From Alteriqipengyuania_B sp035481675 (GTDB taxonomy: Bacteria; Pseudomonadota; Alphaproteobacteria; Sphingomonadales; Sphingomonadaceae), in assembly GCF_035481675.1 (NCBI RefSeq), contig NZ_JAYJJW010000001.1, forward strand, positions 1,240,001-1,304,000: a stretch of DNA of 64,000 bases, in the 5' to 3' direction. Positions 40,955 to 50,146 of the stretch are shown one piece after another; the first letter of the stretch is position 1, and every line of letters begins with the position of its first letter. Made by a program: the position numbers and the translations under genes. The notes beneath the pieces are model-generated. The model was not told the origin of the DNA, searched no databases, and worked only from the letters and a program-made list of their open reading frames with translations.

Positions 40955-42565
40955 ATGGACCGCGCAGGCGCCGGGCGGCTGGTGGAGGCCTTGTCCGTAG
41001 CCGCAGACGATGCGGCGCGCGGGTTGAAGGACATCACCGGGGGCGATCCAACACGGCAGGACGAACGCCAGATCGAATGCTTCGACCTCGCCTGGGCAAT
41101 CGCCGACATACGCGCAGCCCGATCTGCGCTTAAGGCCGATACCGGTCTCGACCGCGACCTCGCCCTCCTGTTCCTGCGCCGCCACGCCCGCCGCGCACTC
41201 GACCGGCTTGGCGATATCGCCCATGCGCTGGGCCGCGATGCCGCCCCCCTCCACGAGATCCGCGACGGGGCGGACTGGCAGGCACTGGCCGACTGGACGA
41301 CGCCGGAGCGGGTGCAGCAGATCGGCCGCGCGGTCATCGCGGCGGAAGGGGAAGTCGGCACGCCCTCCCTGCCCGGCGATGCCGCCATGGCGCAGGCCAG
41401 CTTCGCCCGCTTCGCCGCCGACACGGTCGCCCCGCTGGCCGAAGCGATCCACCGCGAGGACCTGACCGTGCCCGAAGCCATCCTCGGCCCGATGCGCGAA
41501 CTCGGTGCCTTCGGCCTCGCCATACCCGAAGCCTACGGCGGCACCGCGGACGGAGACGGCGAGGATGCGACGACGATGATCGCGGTGACCGAAGCGCTGT
41601 CGCAGGCCTCGCTCGCCGCGGCCGGCAGCCTGATCACCCGGCCCGAAATCCTCTCCCGTGCCCTCTTGGCCGGCGGTACCGAAGCGCAAAAGGAGCACTG
41701 GCTGCCGCGCATCGCATCGGGCAAGACACTGTGCGCCATCGCCATTACCGAGCCCGACTACGGCTCCGACGTCGCGGGCCTGCAGCTACGCGCGCGGAAG
41801 GTCGACGGCGGCTGGCGGCTGAGCGGCGGGAAGACCTGGTGCACCTTTGCGGGCAAGGCAGAGCTGCTGATGGTCGTCGCGCGCACCGATCCCGACCGCG
41901 CCGCGGACCATCGCGGCCTGTCGCTGATGCTGGTCGAGAAACCCTCCGACGAAGGCCACGCCTTCCGCCACCAGTGCGACGGCGGCACGCTTTCGGGCAA
42001 GGCGATCCCGACCATCGGCTATCGCGGGATGCACAGTTTCGACCTGTCGTTCGAAGACTGGTTCGTGGCCGACGACCGGGTGATTGGTGAAGCGGAGGGT
42101 ACCGGGCGCGGTTTCTACCTTACCATGGCGGGCATGATGGGTGGACGGATGCAGACCGCCGCGCGCGCCTGCGGCGTGATGCGGGCGGCGCTCAAATCCG
42201 CCATCGCATATGCGCAGGACAGAAAGGTTTTCGGCCAGGCCTTGTCCGCCTATCCGCTCACCCTTGCAAAGATCGCCGGGATGGCCGCGAAGCTCGCCGC
42301 CTGCCGCGCGTTGGCATACGAGGTTGCCGGGACGACCGACGCCCCGAACCGGGCGATGGATGCCAGCCTCGCCAAGCTCGTCGCCTGCCGCGCGGCGGAA
42401 GAAGTCACGCGCGAGGCGCTGCAGTTGCACGGCGGCATGGGCTACGGGGAAGAAAGCGCGGTAAGTCGCTATTTCGTCGACGCGAGAGTGCTCTCGATCT
42501 TTGAAGGCGCGGAAGAAACGCTGGCGCTCAAGATCATCGCCCGCGGCGCCATCGCCGCCGCCTAG
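40955..42565 (+). CDS. Acyl-CoA dehydrogenase with long N-terminal domain, methylsuccinyl-CoA dehydrogenase-like
   Basis: A 536-residue flavoenzyme. Residues 1-145 are an extra helical domain; the rest is the acyl-CoA dehydrogenase fold with AITEPDYGSDVAGLQ, SGGKTWCTFAGKAE and a C-terminal LQLHGGMGYGEE. The extended N-terminus and segments such as HRGLSLMLVEKPSDEG and IGYRGMHSFDL recall (2S)-methylsuccinyl-CoA dehydrogenase of the ethylmalonyl-CoA pathway, but no other gene of that pathway is in the window and the glyoxylate enzyme glcB is. It ends the lemA run, sharing CTAG stop codons with the convergent TPR gene. Confidence 0.8.
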   Translation: MDRAGAGRLVEALSVAADDAARGLKDITGGDPTRQDERQIECFDLAWAIADIRAARSALKADTGLDRDLALLFLRRHARRALDRLGDIAHALGRDAAPLHEIRDGADWQALADWTTPERVQQIGRAVIAAEGEVGTPSLPGDAAMAQASFARFAADTVAPLAEAIHREDLTVPEAILGPMRELGAFGLAIPEAYGGTADGDGEDATTMIAVTEALSQASLAAAGSLITRPEILSRALLAGGTEAQKEHWLPRIASGKTLCAIAITEPDYGSDVAGLQLRARKVDGGWRLSGGKTWCTFAGKAELLMVVARTDPDRAADHRGLSLMLVEKPSDEGHAFRHQCDGGTLSGKAIPTIGYRGMHSFDLSFEDWFVADDRVIGEAEGTGRGFYLTMAGMMGGRMQTAARACGVMRAALKSAIAYAQDRKVFGQALSAYPLTLAKIAGMAAKLAACRALAYEVAGTTDAPNRAMDASLAKLVACRAAEEVTREALQLHGGMGYGEESAVSRYFVDARVLSIFEGAEETLALKIIARGAIAAA

Positions 42566-43653
42566 CGCACTGCCTCCAGCCTAATCTGTTCGAGCCGCGC
42601 TGCGGAGCGCGGCCGCATCCAGATGCCGAGCATCCGGTTGTCGCAGGCGGGCACTTCGATCAGCGACGCCGCACTGACCGAACCGGGCCGCTTGGGCGCA
42701 CCGCAATCCACCGTGACCGCAGCCGCACCGGCATCACCGCGCAGTGCGACGCGGTAGCGACCCGGCGCCAGCGTCACCGCCTGCGACAAGGCGAGCCGTG
42801 TCACTGCCCCATCGTTTTCGAGCACGAGCCCCTCGCCCTCCCCCGCCGCGCGAATGGCGAGATCGCCCGCAGGATGCCGCTGCCAGCCGAAGGGCGATCG
42901 ACCGTCCCCGGCGAATTTCGGGTCGGCAATCGCCCCATCCGAAGCCTGCTCCGGGCAATGTACCCGCCAGAGGTCTTCGGCAGCCTGCCGCTCGCCGTTC
43001 GCCAGCAGCCTTCGTGCAAGCTGCGCAGGCTCATCGCACCCGAACGGCGTGTCGGCCAGGGAAGGTGCGGCAAACAGCGCCGCCCGCGCCCGGAGCGCTT
43101 CGACCGGTACATCGGACCCCGGATTGAGGAACCGCGCTGCCCAGCCGGGCCTTGCCGCCACGCGCCGGGCCAGCGCCTTCCGCGCCGCCTCTTCGTCGAA
43201 TGCTGCCAGAAGCACCTCGCCTTGCGGGAACTGCGGATCGTCACGCAGTATGGCATCGGCGCGCAAGGCCGCATCGTCCCACGCCCCTGCCTGTCGCGCG
43301 GCTTCAAACCAGTAGAGCTGGGTCGCCCCGTCGCGCCAGCCGAGCTGCGCGGAAAGCCGGAACACCGCCTCTGCCTGCTCGCCCTGCCCATCGCGCAGCA
43401 AGGCCGCGCCGAGCAGGCCAAGCGCGCGCGCATCGTAGGGGTTAGCCGCCACCGCATCCCGCGCCGCAGCGACCGCGCCCTGCCCCTCCAGCAAGGCGGA
43501 GCGCGCCCGGACCTTGGCGGCTTCGGCAGCGAAAGCCGGCGGAACCAGGCGGGCGAGCGAGGGCGACAGCGCGCTCATCCGGTCGAGCCCGCTCAGCAAG
43601 GCCAGCGCAACGAAAGCGAGGATCGCGCCGCTGGCTGCGATGCGCAACCTCAC
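42562..43653 (-). CDS. TPR-like protein at the end of the exopolysaccharide operon
   Basis: A 363-residue protein with an N-terminal hydrophobic segment (about 5-22, signal anchor), tetratricopeptide-like helices (ARALGLLGAALLRDGQGEQAE and similar, about 50-170) and a C-terminal beta-rich region (about 240-363) with LAPGRYRVALRGDAG that could bind carbohydrate. No family is recognised with confidence. It starts with GTG, overlapping the Wzc-like stop by 4 bases, so it is part of the exopolysaccharide operon; an assembly or export role is inferred from that only. Confidence 0.7.
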   Translation of the reverse strand: MRLRIAASGAILAFVALALLSGLDRMSALSPSLARLVPPAFAAEAAKVRARSALLEGQGAVAAARDAVAANPYDARALGLLGAALLRDGQGEQAEAVFRLSAQLGWRDGATQLYWFEAARQAGAWDDAALRADAILRDDPQFPQGEVLLAAFDEEAARKALARRVAARPGWAARFLNPGSDVPVEALRARAALFAAPSLADTPFGCDEPAQLARRLLANGERQAAEDLWRVHCPEQASDGAIADPKFAGDGRSPFGWQRHPAGDLAIRAAGEGEGLVLENDGAVTRLALSQAVTLAPGRYRVALRGDAGAAAVTVDCGAPKRPGSVSAASLIEVPACDNRMLGIWMRPRSAARLEQIRLEAVR

Positions 43654-45851
43654 GCTTTTTCCGCCCCGCTTTCGTAGCGATAATAGTCGTAACCGTAATA
43701 GGCCGAATAACCGTGGCCGGCGCGCTGCGGATCGAACTTTGTGAGGACCGCGCCGAGGACGTTGGCATTGACTGCGCGCAGGCGGCGCAGGGCCGATTTA
43801 AGCGCGCCGCGACCGCCGCGGTTCGATTCGACCACGAAGGCCACGCCGTCGCTGATCGCCGCGAGTGCCGGCGCATCGGCAAGGCCAAGCACCGGCGGGG
43901 AATCGACCACGACAGCGTCATATTCTTCGCCCAGCCGTTCCAGCAGCAGCGCCATGCGCGGCCCGGTCAGCAGTTCGGTCGGGCTCGGCGGTTGCTTGCC
44001 CGACGGCAGCACGACCAGACCTTCGGTGGAGGTGGCGGACACGAAATCGCCCGGCGCGGCGTCCGACGTCAGCAGGTCCGACAGGCCCCGCTCGTTGGCG
44101 ATACCAGCGCGGCGATGGATCGAGGGGCGCCGCATGTCGGCATCCACCAGCACCACGCGCCGGCCCATCCGTGCGAGCGAGGCGGCGGTCGCCCAGCTGG
44201 TCGTGCTCTTGCCCTCGGTGGGCTGCGAGCTGGTGATGAGGAGGATTTTCGGCAGGCCTTCGCGCGTCGCGTGGAGGAGTGAACCCCGTAGAGAGTTGTA
44301 GGCTTCGGCGACCGAGGACTTGGGGTCTTCCATGGCGGTGCCGACCTCTTCGTTGCCCGGCACGCGCGGCACCACGCCGAGCAGCGGGATACCGAATTTC
44401 GCGTCGATATCCTCCGGCACCCGGATCCGGTCGTCGAGCTGGTCGCGCAGGAACACCGCAACGCCCGCGATCGCGGTGCCGAGGATGAGCGCGAGCAGCA
44501 GGTTGCGCATCACGTTGGGCGACGATGGGCCGAGCGGCGGATCGGCGGGATCGATGATGCTGATGTTGCTCGCCGCCACCCCTGCCGAGGCATTCAGCTC
44601 GCGGTAGCGTTCGAGCAGCCCGTCGTAGATCGACCGGTTCGTATCGGCCTCGCGCGCAAGCGTGTTGTAGCGCACGCTGCGGTCCTGCTCGGCCAGCGTC
44701 TCGCGCTCCAGCCTGCCGACCTGTCCGCGCAGCTGGCTCTCCGCCTCGCGCGCGGCAGTGTAGCGCGCGCGGATGCCGTTGCGGACGTTGCGCGCCGCGG
44801 CATTCAGCTGGCGCTCGATCTCGGCGATCTGGCTCGTCAGCTCGCGCACCTGAGGATGATCGTCGAGATAGCGTTCGCGGGCGGACTGCAATTCGGCGCG
44901 GCGCGCGGCCCGCTGCTGCATCAGGCTTTGCACCGTGGGATCGGCAAGCACGGTTTCCGACGAAAGCAGCGGCGTGTTGCTTTCCGCCCGCCAGCGCGCT
45001 TCGGCCGCCACTCGGTCCGCCTGCGCGCGGTTGGCCGCTTCGTTCAGCTGCAACAGACTGGAGCTGGTCACGCTGCTGGCGCGGTTGCTGCTGTCGTCGC
45101 TGATGCCCGGCTCGCGCGCACGGATCAGGCCGGCATCGCGGGCATAGGCGTTGAGCTCACGCTCCGACGCTTCGAGCTGCGCGCGGGCCTCGTCCAGCTG
45201 TTCGGCCACGAAGTTTCGGGCATAGGCGGACTTGTCGAAACGGCGGCGCAGACTGGCCTGGATAAATTCCTCCGCGAACCCGTTGGCGACGCGCGCGCTC
45301 ATCTCCGGATCGGTGCTGTCGAAGCTGATCCGCGCAACGCGGCTGTTGCGCGGCAGGTCGACGCCGAGCCCCGCCTGCAGCAAGCCGACGACCTGGTCCT
45401 GGCGGAGCCGCTCCGGCAAGCCGTCGGCAGGCGGCGGCACTTCCATGGCGGCGAGGAAAGACTCGTCACCGAACAGCTCCAGTCGCCGCGCCACCCGCTC
45501 CGCCAGTTCGCGGCTGCGCAGCACTTCGAGCTGGGTGTTGAGGAACCGGTCTATGTCCCAGCCGGAATCCTCGATCACTGCATCTTCCAGGTCCTCGCCC
45601 AGCACGCTGGCGGTCTGGTCGTCGATCTGGACAGTGGTGACGGCGGTGTAGCGCGGCGTCTGCAGCATGGTCCAGACAAGCGCCGCTGCCACGACGACCG
45701 CGATGACCGCCGCAATCAGCCAGAGGTTCCGGCGGACGACCGAAAGGATGTAGCGCAGTGCATCGCCCAGTCCGCCGCGCAGGCCGCCATAGGCGTCGTA
45801 TTGCGGATAGGCCGGATAGGGTGAGGCCTGGATGTCGGGTACGCTCGCCAT
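43650..45851 (-). CDS. Wzc-like polysaccharide co-polymerase and tyrosine autokinase
   Basis: A 733-residue inner-membrane protein controlling chain length and export of exopolysaccharide. A transmembrane helix at about 43-62, a Wzz periplasmic domain with long coiled coils (190-420), a second helix at about 449-468, then a cytoplasmic BY-kinase: Walker A TEGKSTTS (546-550), Walker A' VVLVDADMRRPS (566-577) and Walker B AVVVDSPP. The tail after 710 holds seven tyrosines in AGHGYSAYYGYDYYRYESG, the autophosphorylation cluster. It overlaps the TPR gene and starts 2 bases after the Wza-like gene. Confidence 0.94.
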   Translation of the reverse strand: MASVPDIQASPYPAYPQYDAYGGLRGGLGDALRYILSVVRRNLWLIAAVIAVVVAAALVWTMLQTPRYTAVTTVQIDDQTASVLGEDLEDAVIEDSGWDIDRFLNTQLEVLRSRELAERVARRLELFGDESFLAAMEVPPPADGLPERLRQDQVVGLLQAGLGVDLPRNSRVARISFDSTDPEMSARVANGFAEEFIQASLRRRFDKSAYARNFVAEQLDEARAQLEASERELNAYARDAGLIRAREPGISDDSSNRASSVTSSSLLQLNEAANRAQADRVAAEARWRAESNTPLLSSETVLADPTVQSLMQQRAARRAELQSARERYLDDHPQVRELTSQIAEIERQLNAAARNVRNGIRARYTAAREAESQLRGQVGRLERETLAEQDRSVRYNTLAREADTNRSIYDGLLERYRELNASAGVAASNISIIDPADPPLGPSSPNVMRNLLLALILGTAIAGVAVFLRDQLDDRIRVPEDIDAKFGIPLLGVVPRVPGNEEVGTAMEDPKSSVAEAYNSLRGSLLHATREGLPKILLITSSQPTEGKSTTSWATAASLARMGRRVVLVDADMRRPSIHRRAGIANERGLSDLLTSDAAPGDFVSATSTEGLVVLPSGKQPPSPTELLTGPRMALLLERLGEEYDAVVVDSPPVLGLADAPALAAISDGVAFVVESNRGGRGALKSALRRLRAVNANVLGAVLTKFDPQRAGHGYSAYYGYDYYRYESGAEKA

Positions 45852-45853
45852 CG

Positions 45854-46567
45854 TCAGAACAGGTAGAAGATGTTGAACAGCGGGGCGGCGCGCAGCACTT
45901 CCTGCAGGCCGCTGCGCAAGTTGTCGTGGCCGACCACCACGATGTCGCCCGGCCGCAGCGCCGGATCGTCGGCGCGGCCCGCGCGAATGTCGGTCAGGTC
46001 GAAGCGCGCGCCGGCCCTGCGCCCATCGATGCGGCGGAAGACCAGCACCTCGTCGAGTGCAGCCGTGTCCGACGGGCTGCCGGCCAGTGCCATCGCCGTC
46101 AGCAGGCTGGCGCCCGGGGGTATCTCGTAGACCCCCGGCTTGGCGACCGAGCCTTCGACCGCCACGGTGCGCGCGGCCGTTTCAACGACGGAAACCGTCA
46201 CTTGCGGGTCGCGCAGGTAGCGCGCGCCGTAGGCATTCTCGATCAGGATCGCGAGTTCGGCGGGGCTACGGCCCTCTGCGGTTACCTCGTCGATGAGCGG
46301 AAGGGCCAGATTGCCCGCCTCGTCCACCTGCACCCGCTCGCGGCTCAATTCCGCCTCGCGGTACACGTCGACCGAAACCACGTCGCCGGGCTGGAGGAAG
46401 TAGGTGCGCGCCTGCATCGGCACAGGTTCTGGCACCGCGATGGCTGCCGCGGCAGCGGCGCCGGTTGGCAGGTCCGACTGCAGGCTGGGCTGGCAGGCTG
46501 CACACAGCGCGGCAAGGCAGGCGATCGCAATCGCTCGTCCACTCCGCCAAGGCATCATCGCCATCAT
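45854..46567 (-). CDS. Wza-like polysaccharide export protein
   Basis: A 237-residue exported protein with a cysteine-containing signal (CLAALCAACQPS), probably a lipoprotein. A polysaccharide export domain follows (about 50-130: YFLQPGDVVSVDVYREAELS, GNLALPLIDEV), then a SLBB-like domain (about 135-210: VAVEGSVAKPGVYEIPPGAS). It forms the outer-membrane or periplasmic channel for the polymer, with the Wzc-like kinase as partner. The start ATGATGGCG overlaps the stop of the upstream polymerase/ligase gene (ATGA); several nearby Met codons make the exact start uncertain. Confidence 0.9.
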   Translation of the reverse strand: MMAMMPWRSGRAIAIACLAALCAACQPSLQSDLPTGAAAAAAIAVPEPVPMQARTYFLQPGDVVSVDVYREAELSRERVQVDEAGNLALPLIDEVTAEGRSPAELAILIENAYGARYLRDPQVTVSVVETAARTVAVEGSVAKPGVYEIPPGASLLTAMALAGSPSDTAALDEVLVFRRIDGRRAGARFDLTDIRAGRADDPALRPGDIVVVGHDNLRSGLQEVLRAAPLFNIFYLF

Positions 46568-47901
46568 CCCGCCGCGACCCCGCTTCGATCGTCCCGCCGC
46601 GGGACGAACAGCAATCCTGCAGTCATAGCCGCGAGGCAGGCGAGAGTCATCGAACGCAGCGGGTAATCAACAGCCGAATGCAGGGCGACGATCGCCAGCG
46701 TCGCGCCGGCAAAGCCGGTTATCGGCCGCTGCGTAGGATCGGCGCACCATCGCCGCACGAATTGCCATGCCAGTGCCAGCATGATGGCGGCGACGAGCAG
46801 GAGGCCCGGCAGGCCCGCCTCCAGAGCGAATTCGAGGTAATCGTTATGCGCGCGGTTGGGCTGGGTCGCGTCCACCACCTCCAGCCGCTCCGCCGCGATG
46901 ACGGCAGGCACGAAGCTGCCGATCCCCCCACCGACGGGCCAAAACTGACCGGTGGCGAAGGCCGCGTCGCGCCACAACTCGGCACGGAAATCGCCGGCAA
47001 CGGCGAAGCGGTCCCCCACCCGGCCGAGCGCGCTGCCGGCAAACGTCGGCACCAGTGCGGCAACGGCGAATAGGGCAGCGACCACGCCGAGGCCCCTGCG
47101 CTTCTCCCGCAACAGGACCCACGCAAGGATGGCCGGCACGAGCAGCAGGGCGATCCCGGTGCGCGATCCGGTGAAGATCACCGCAACGGCCAGGATAACG
47201 CACAGCGCCGCAGCCATTCCGCGCGGCAGCCGCGCCGTCCCGTCACGCCGGTGGGACGCCGCAAGCGCGATGGCCGCGCAGAGCCCGATCAACAGGACAT
47301 CCGCTGCAGCGTTGCGATTGGCCATGAAGCCCGTGATCCAGCCGCGGTGGCTGGCGGTATAGGCCCGCCAGGCACTCTCGCCGCCCGCAAGCTGGAACGC
47401 GCCCACCACGGCCGTAAGGCCCGCGCCGCCAAGAATGGCGAGTAGCACGATATGTCGCCGGCGGCTGCCGAGGTGGCCAACAACGACCATACCGACGGCA
47501 GCCGACAGAATCGCGAGCCATGCGGCAAGCGTCGCATGGGGTGTGAGGGACAGAGGCTCCCATCCGCCCTCCCCGCGCGCCAGTTCCAGTGCGGCGGCGC
47601 TCGTTGTCCGGCCCGGCAACGCCTCCCAGGTGCCGGGCGGAAGGGGGATCAATTGTAGCAGGGGGAAAATCGCCATCGCCACTACGATCGCGGTGAATAG
47701 TGGGCCGGGCGAGCGGCGGGAAAGCCCGTGGCCCCACCAGACCCACGCCGCCGCGAGGGCTGCGATGATGAGTTGCAAGAGAAGCTCCGCGTCCGGAGCC
47801 GGACTTCCGCCGCCGCCCAGAAACACCGCGCACAGCACGATTGCCGCGACAATCACCGCCTGCCGACCGGAAAAGTCATGCTGCTGTTCCGGCACTGCCA
47901 T
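46564..47901 (-). CDS. O-antigen polymerase/ligase-like membrane protein (Wzy/WaaL type)
   Basis: A 445-residue protein with about 10-12 hydrophobic segments. The signature of the O-antigen ligase/polymerase superfamily is present in the large periplasmic loop and after it: FWPVGGGIGSFVPAV and NRAHNDYLEFALEAGLPGLLL. Such proteins polymerise or transfer lipid-linked sugar repeats on the periplasmic face of the inner membrane. Position between the initiating transferase and the export genes suggests the polymerase of this exopolysaccharide. It overlaps the Wza-like gene by 4 bases. Confidence 0.87.
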   Translation of the reverse strand: MAVPEQQHDFSGRQAVIVAAIVLCAVFLGGGGSPAPDAELLLQLIIAALAAAWVWWGHGLSRRSPGPLFTAIVVAMAIFPLLQLIPLPPGTWEALPGRTTSAAALELARGEGGWEPLSLTPHATLAAWLAILSAAVGMVVVGHLGSRRRHIVLLAILGGAGLTAVVGAFQLAGGESAWRAYTASHRGWITGFMANRNAAADVLLIGLCAAIALAASHRRDGTARLPRGMAAALCVILAVAVIFTGSRTGIALLLVPAILAWVLLREKRRGLGVVAALFAVAALVPTFAGSALGRVGDRFAVAGDFRAELWRDAAFATGQFWPVGGGIGSFVPAVIAAERLEVVDATQPNRAHNDYLEFALEAGLPGLLLVAAIMLALAWQFVRRWCADPTQRPITGFAGATLAIVALHSAVDYPLRSMTLACLAAMTAGLLFVPRRDDRSGVAAG

Positions 47902-47997
47902 CCCTTACCGATTGCGAAGGAAGAGTGTGCGGCGCGCATGCGCTCGCGGCAAGCGCCCGGCCTGCGGTGTCAACACATCAATGCAGGGGTACCCGGC

Positions 47998-48375
47998 TCA
48001 GCCGGGACTGTCGTTGCTGCCGTTGCCGATGGTCAAAGCCAACACGACGCCGAACGTGGCGACCAGTGCTGCGATGAACGCGGTTTGCGCGTACCACGGT
48101 TGGGTGCTCGCGGCGGCGGGAACGAGACGACAACCGAAAGGTTCGCCTCCGATATCGAGAAGGACTCGTCCCGCTTCGTCAACCTTTACGAACTCGCCGC
48201 CGATTTCCACGCACCGAACCGCGTCGTCGGCCGACAGGTTTTGTACTTGCGACAAGGCCAAGCCTGCCATCGGGATGGCATCGGCAGAACGAACGGCAGC
48301 GTAGGACGCAGGCGCGTGCAAGCCCATCGCCGCAATGGCGAGGCTGCTCGCGAGATAGCCCTTGGATCTACGCAT
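47998..48375 (-). CDS. Small exported protein of the exopolysaccharide locus, unknown function
   Basis: A 125-residue protein with a signal peptide (MRRSKGYLASSLAIAAMGL to SYAA), a short domain with two cysteines (VRCVEIGGEFVKVDEAG and EPFGCRLVP) that could form a disulfide, and a C-terminal hydrophobic helix (about 97-117, TAFIAALVATFGVVLALTIG) followed by a short polar tail. I do not recognise it. It sits between the initiating transferase and the polymerase gene on the same strand, so an accessory role in exopolysaccharide synthesis is plausible. Confidence 0.72.
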   Translation of the reverse strand: MRRSKGYLASSLAIAAMGLHAPASYAAVRSADAIPMAGLALSQVQNLSADDAVRCVEIGGEFVKVDEAGRVLLDIGGEPFGCRLVPAAASTQPWYAQTAFIAALVATFGVVLALTIGNGSNDSPG

Positions 48376-48473
48376 GGTTCGGCACCCGATCGTTCACGTC
48401 CATCTCTATATCGCTGCATTGCAACAATAACAAGAATCGAGAATTAACCTTTTGGGCCAAGGCGTAACGCATC

Positions 48474-49862
48474 TCAGTACGCTCGCTCGTGCACGATGAC
48501 GCGCGCGGTGCGCAGCATGATCAGGCAGTCCTGCCACAGGCTCCAGCGCGCGGCATATTCGAGGTCGGCCTGCAGCCGCGCCGCAAGATGCTCTTCGGTT
48601 TCCGTCGCCCCGCGCAAGCCCCGAACCTGCGCCAGACCCGTCAGGCCGGGCTTCAGCGAATGGCGCTGCGAATAGCGCCGGTCGATATCCCAGAACAGCC
48701 GACTGCCCGCTTGCGAGCCGATCGCATGGGGCCGCGGGCCGACGAAGGACATCTGGCCCAGCAGGATATTCACCAGCTGCGGCAATTCATCGATGCTGCT
48801 GGCCCGCAGGAAGCGGCCGAGGCGCGTCACCCGCTCGTCCTCCCGCCCCGTCGACACCGCACCGGCGTTATCGGCGGCATCCGCCCGCATCGTGCGGAAT
48901 TTCCAGATATCGAAGAAACGGTTGGCGCGGCCCATGCGTCGCTGGCGGAAGAGGACCGGCCCGCCATCATCGAGCTTGATCGCCACTGCGACCAGCGCCA
49001 GCGGCACGGCCAGCAGGACAAGCGCGAGGGATGAAAGCGCGAGGTCGAACGCGCGCTTCACCACCCGGTCGCGGATGCGCAGCGGTCCGCGGCTGATGAG
49101 GAGCGTGGTGAGGTTGCTTGCCGCATGCCGTTCAAGTCCGAGCGCGTCGATCCGCGCGATCGCCTCGCTGGCCAGTTCACCGGTCACGCCGCTCCCCCGC
49201 AGCACTTCGACCCATGCTTCACGCTCCTCGTCGCGCGTGCTGACGATGACGCGGTCCATGTTGCGCATCGCCTTGCCGATGCGGTCGAGCCCTTGCGGAT
49301 CCGCCGGATCGGGGCGCAGGTCGAGTTGCGCCGCGTGGACCCGATAGGCACCAGGCAGGTCGACCGCAGGGCCGCCGGCATCGATGACGAGCACGTTCTG
49401 CAGCCGCCCGGAGTAGCGCCGCTGCACTTGCCGGCTCACGATCATCCGCCACCCGGCCAGCAGGAGCACGCTGACCAAGAGGCCGATCGCGAAGCTCGCG
49501 CGAGAGAGCTGCGTGCTGGACCGCGCGAAGAAGACGATGAAGTTCACCAGTGCGCTCGACAGCAGGAGAGCCACGGCCATCCGTTGCACGCCGTATCGCC
49601 AGCTTTCGAGCGAGGAGAGCGAATAGGTCCCGTTGTAAAGCGCCAGCGTCAGGAACAGCGGCAGCATCAGCTGGCCCGCCAGCATGGCGCGAAATTCGCC
49701 GAACTCGCCGCGATAGAGGAGCCCGCTGGTCGCGAAACCGAGCGCGACAAGCGCGACGTCGCCCAGCAGCAGCACGAGGTACAGCTGCAGGCGCCGCTTC
49801 TCGAGCGACTGCGCCGGCGCCGGGCGGACCTTGGCCGCAGAAAGATGGACTGGTGCGTTCAT
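48474..49862 (-). CDS. Undecaprenyl-phosphate sugar-phosphate transferase initiating exopolysaccharide synthesis
   Basis: A 462-residue polyprenyl glycosylphosphotransferase (WcaJ/ExoY type). The N-terminal part has four or five membrane helices (to about 140), then a Rossmann-like domain, another helix (about 268-290) and the catalytic bacterial sugar transferase domain with KRAFDLALSSLALVLLAVPL, GPVLFRQRRMGRA, IWKFRTMRADA and the C-terminal VGPRPHA and SLKPGLTGLAQVRG. It loads the first sugar phosphate onto the lipid carrier. It is the first gene of the exopolysaccharide run; no other glycosyltransferase is in this locus, so later sugars must be added by enzymes encoded elsewhere. Confidence 0.93.
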   Translation of the reverse strand: MNAPVHLSAAKVRPAPAQSLEKRRLQLYLVLLLGDVALVALGFATSGLLYRGEFGEFRAMLAGQLMLPLFLTLALYNGTYSLSSLESWRYGVQRMAVALLLSSALVNFIVFFARSSTQLSRASFAIGLLVSVLLLAGWRMIVSRQVQRRYSGRLQNVLVIDAGGPAVDLPGAYRVHAAQLDLRPDPADPQGLDRIGKAMRNMDRVIVSTRDEEREAWVEVLRGSGVTGELASEAIARIDALGLERHAASNLTTLLISRGPLRIRDRVVKRAFDLALSSLALVLLAVPLALVAVAIKLDDGGPVLFRQRRMGRANRFFDIWKFRTMRADAADNAGAVSTGREDERVTRLGRFLRASSIDELPQLVNILLGQMSFVGPRPHAIGSQAGSRLFWDIDRRYSQRHSLKPGLTGLAQVRGLRGATETEEHLAARLQADLEYAARWSLWQDCLIMLRTARVIVHERAY

Positions 49863-50076
49863 TAATCACCGCATCGCGCCGGAATGTCCGGAACTGCAGT
49901 GAGCTTAAGGTAAAATACCTACCCGGTCATGAACCATGCTCGCACGCACGGGGGAAAACACGGCAAGTCGAATCGAAAAAGGGGCAGCGCGAAGGGGCTG
50001 CGCAAGGCCAACTTACGCGGGAAAGGGTCGCCTCGGGATCTCCCGACACAAAAACCGCCTCTCTCCCAGACAACAC

Positions 50077-50104
50077 AAAACGGGCGCCCCCGAAGGGACG
50101 CCCG
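50077..50104 (-). terminator. Rho-independent terminator with UUCG tetraloop
   Basis: On the minus strand CGGGCGTCCC (50104-50095), TTCG, GGGGCGCCCG (50090-50081) makes a 10-bp stem with one G-U pair and a stable tetraloop, followed by TTTT. It ends the small secreted-protein gene and separates it from the exopolysaccharide operon. The rest of 49863-50076 shows no gene. Confidence 0.9.
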
Positions 50105-50146
50105 CCTTGGTGATCATCTAGTCCGCAGCCTGAGCTGCGACGCCGA

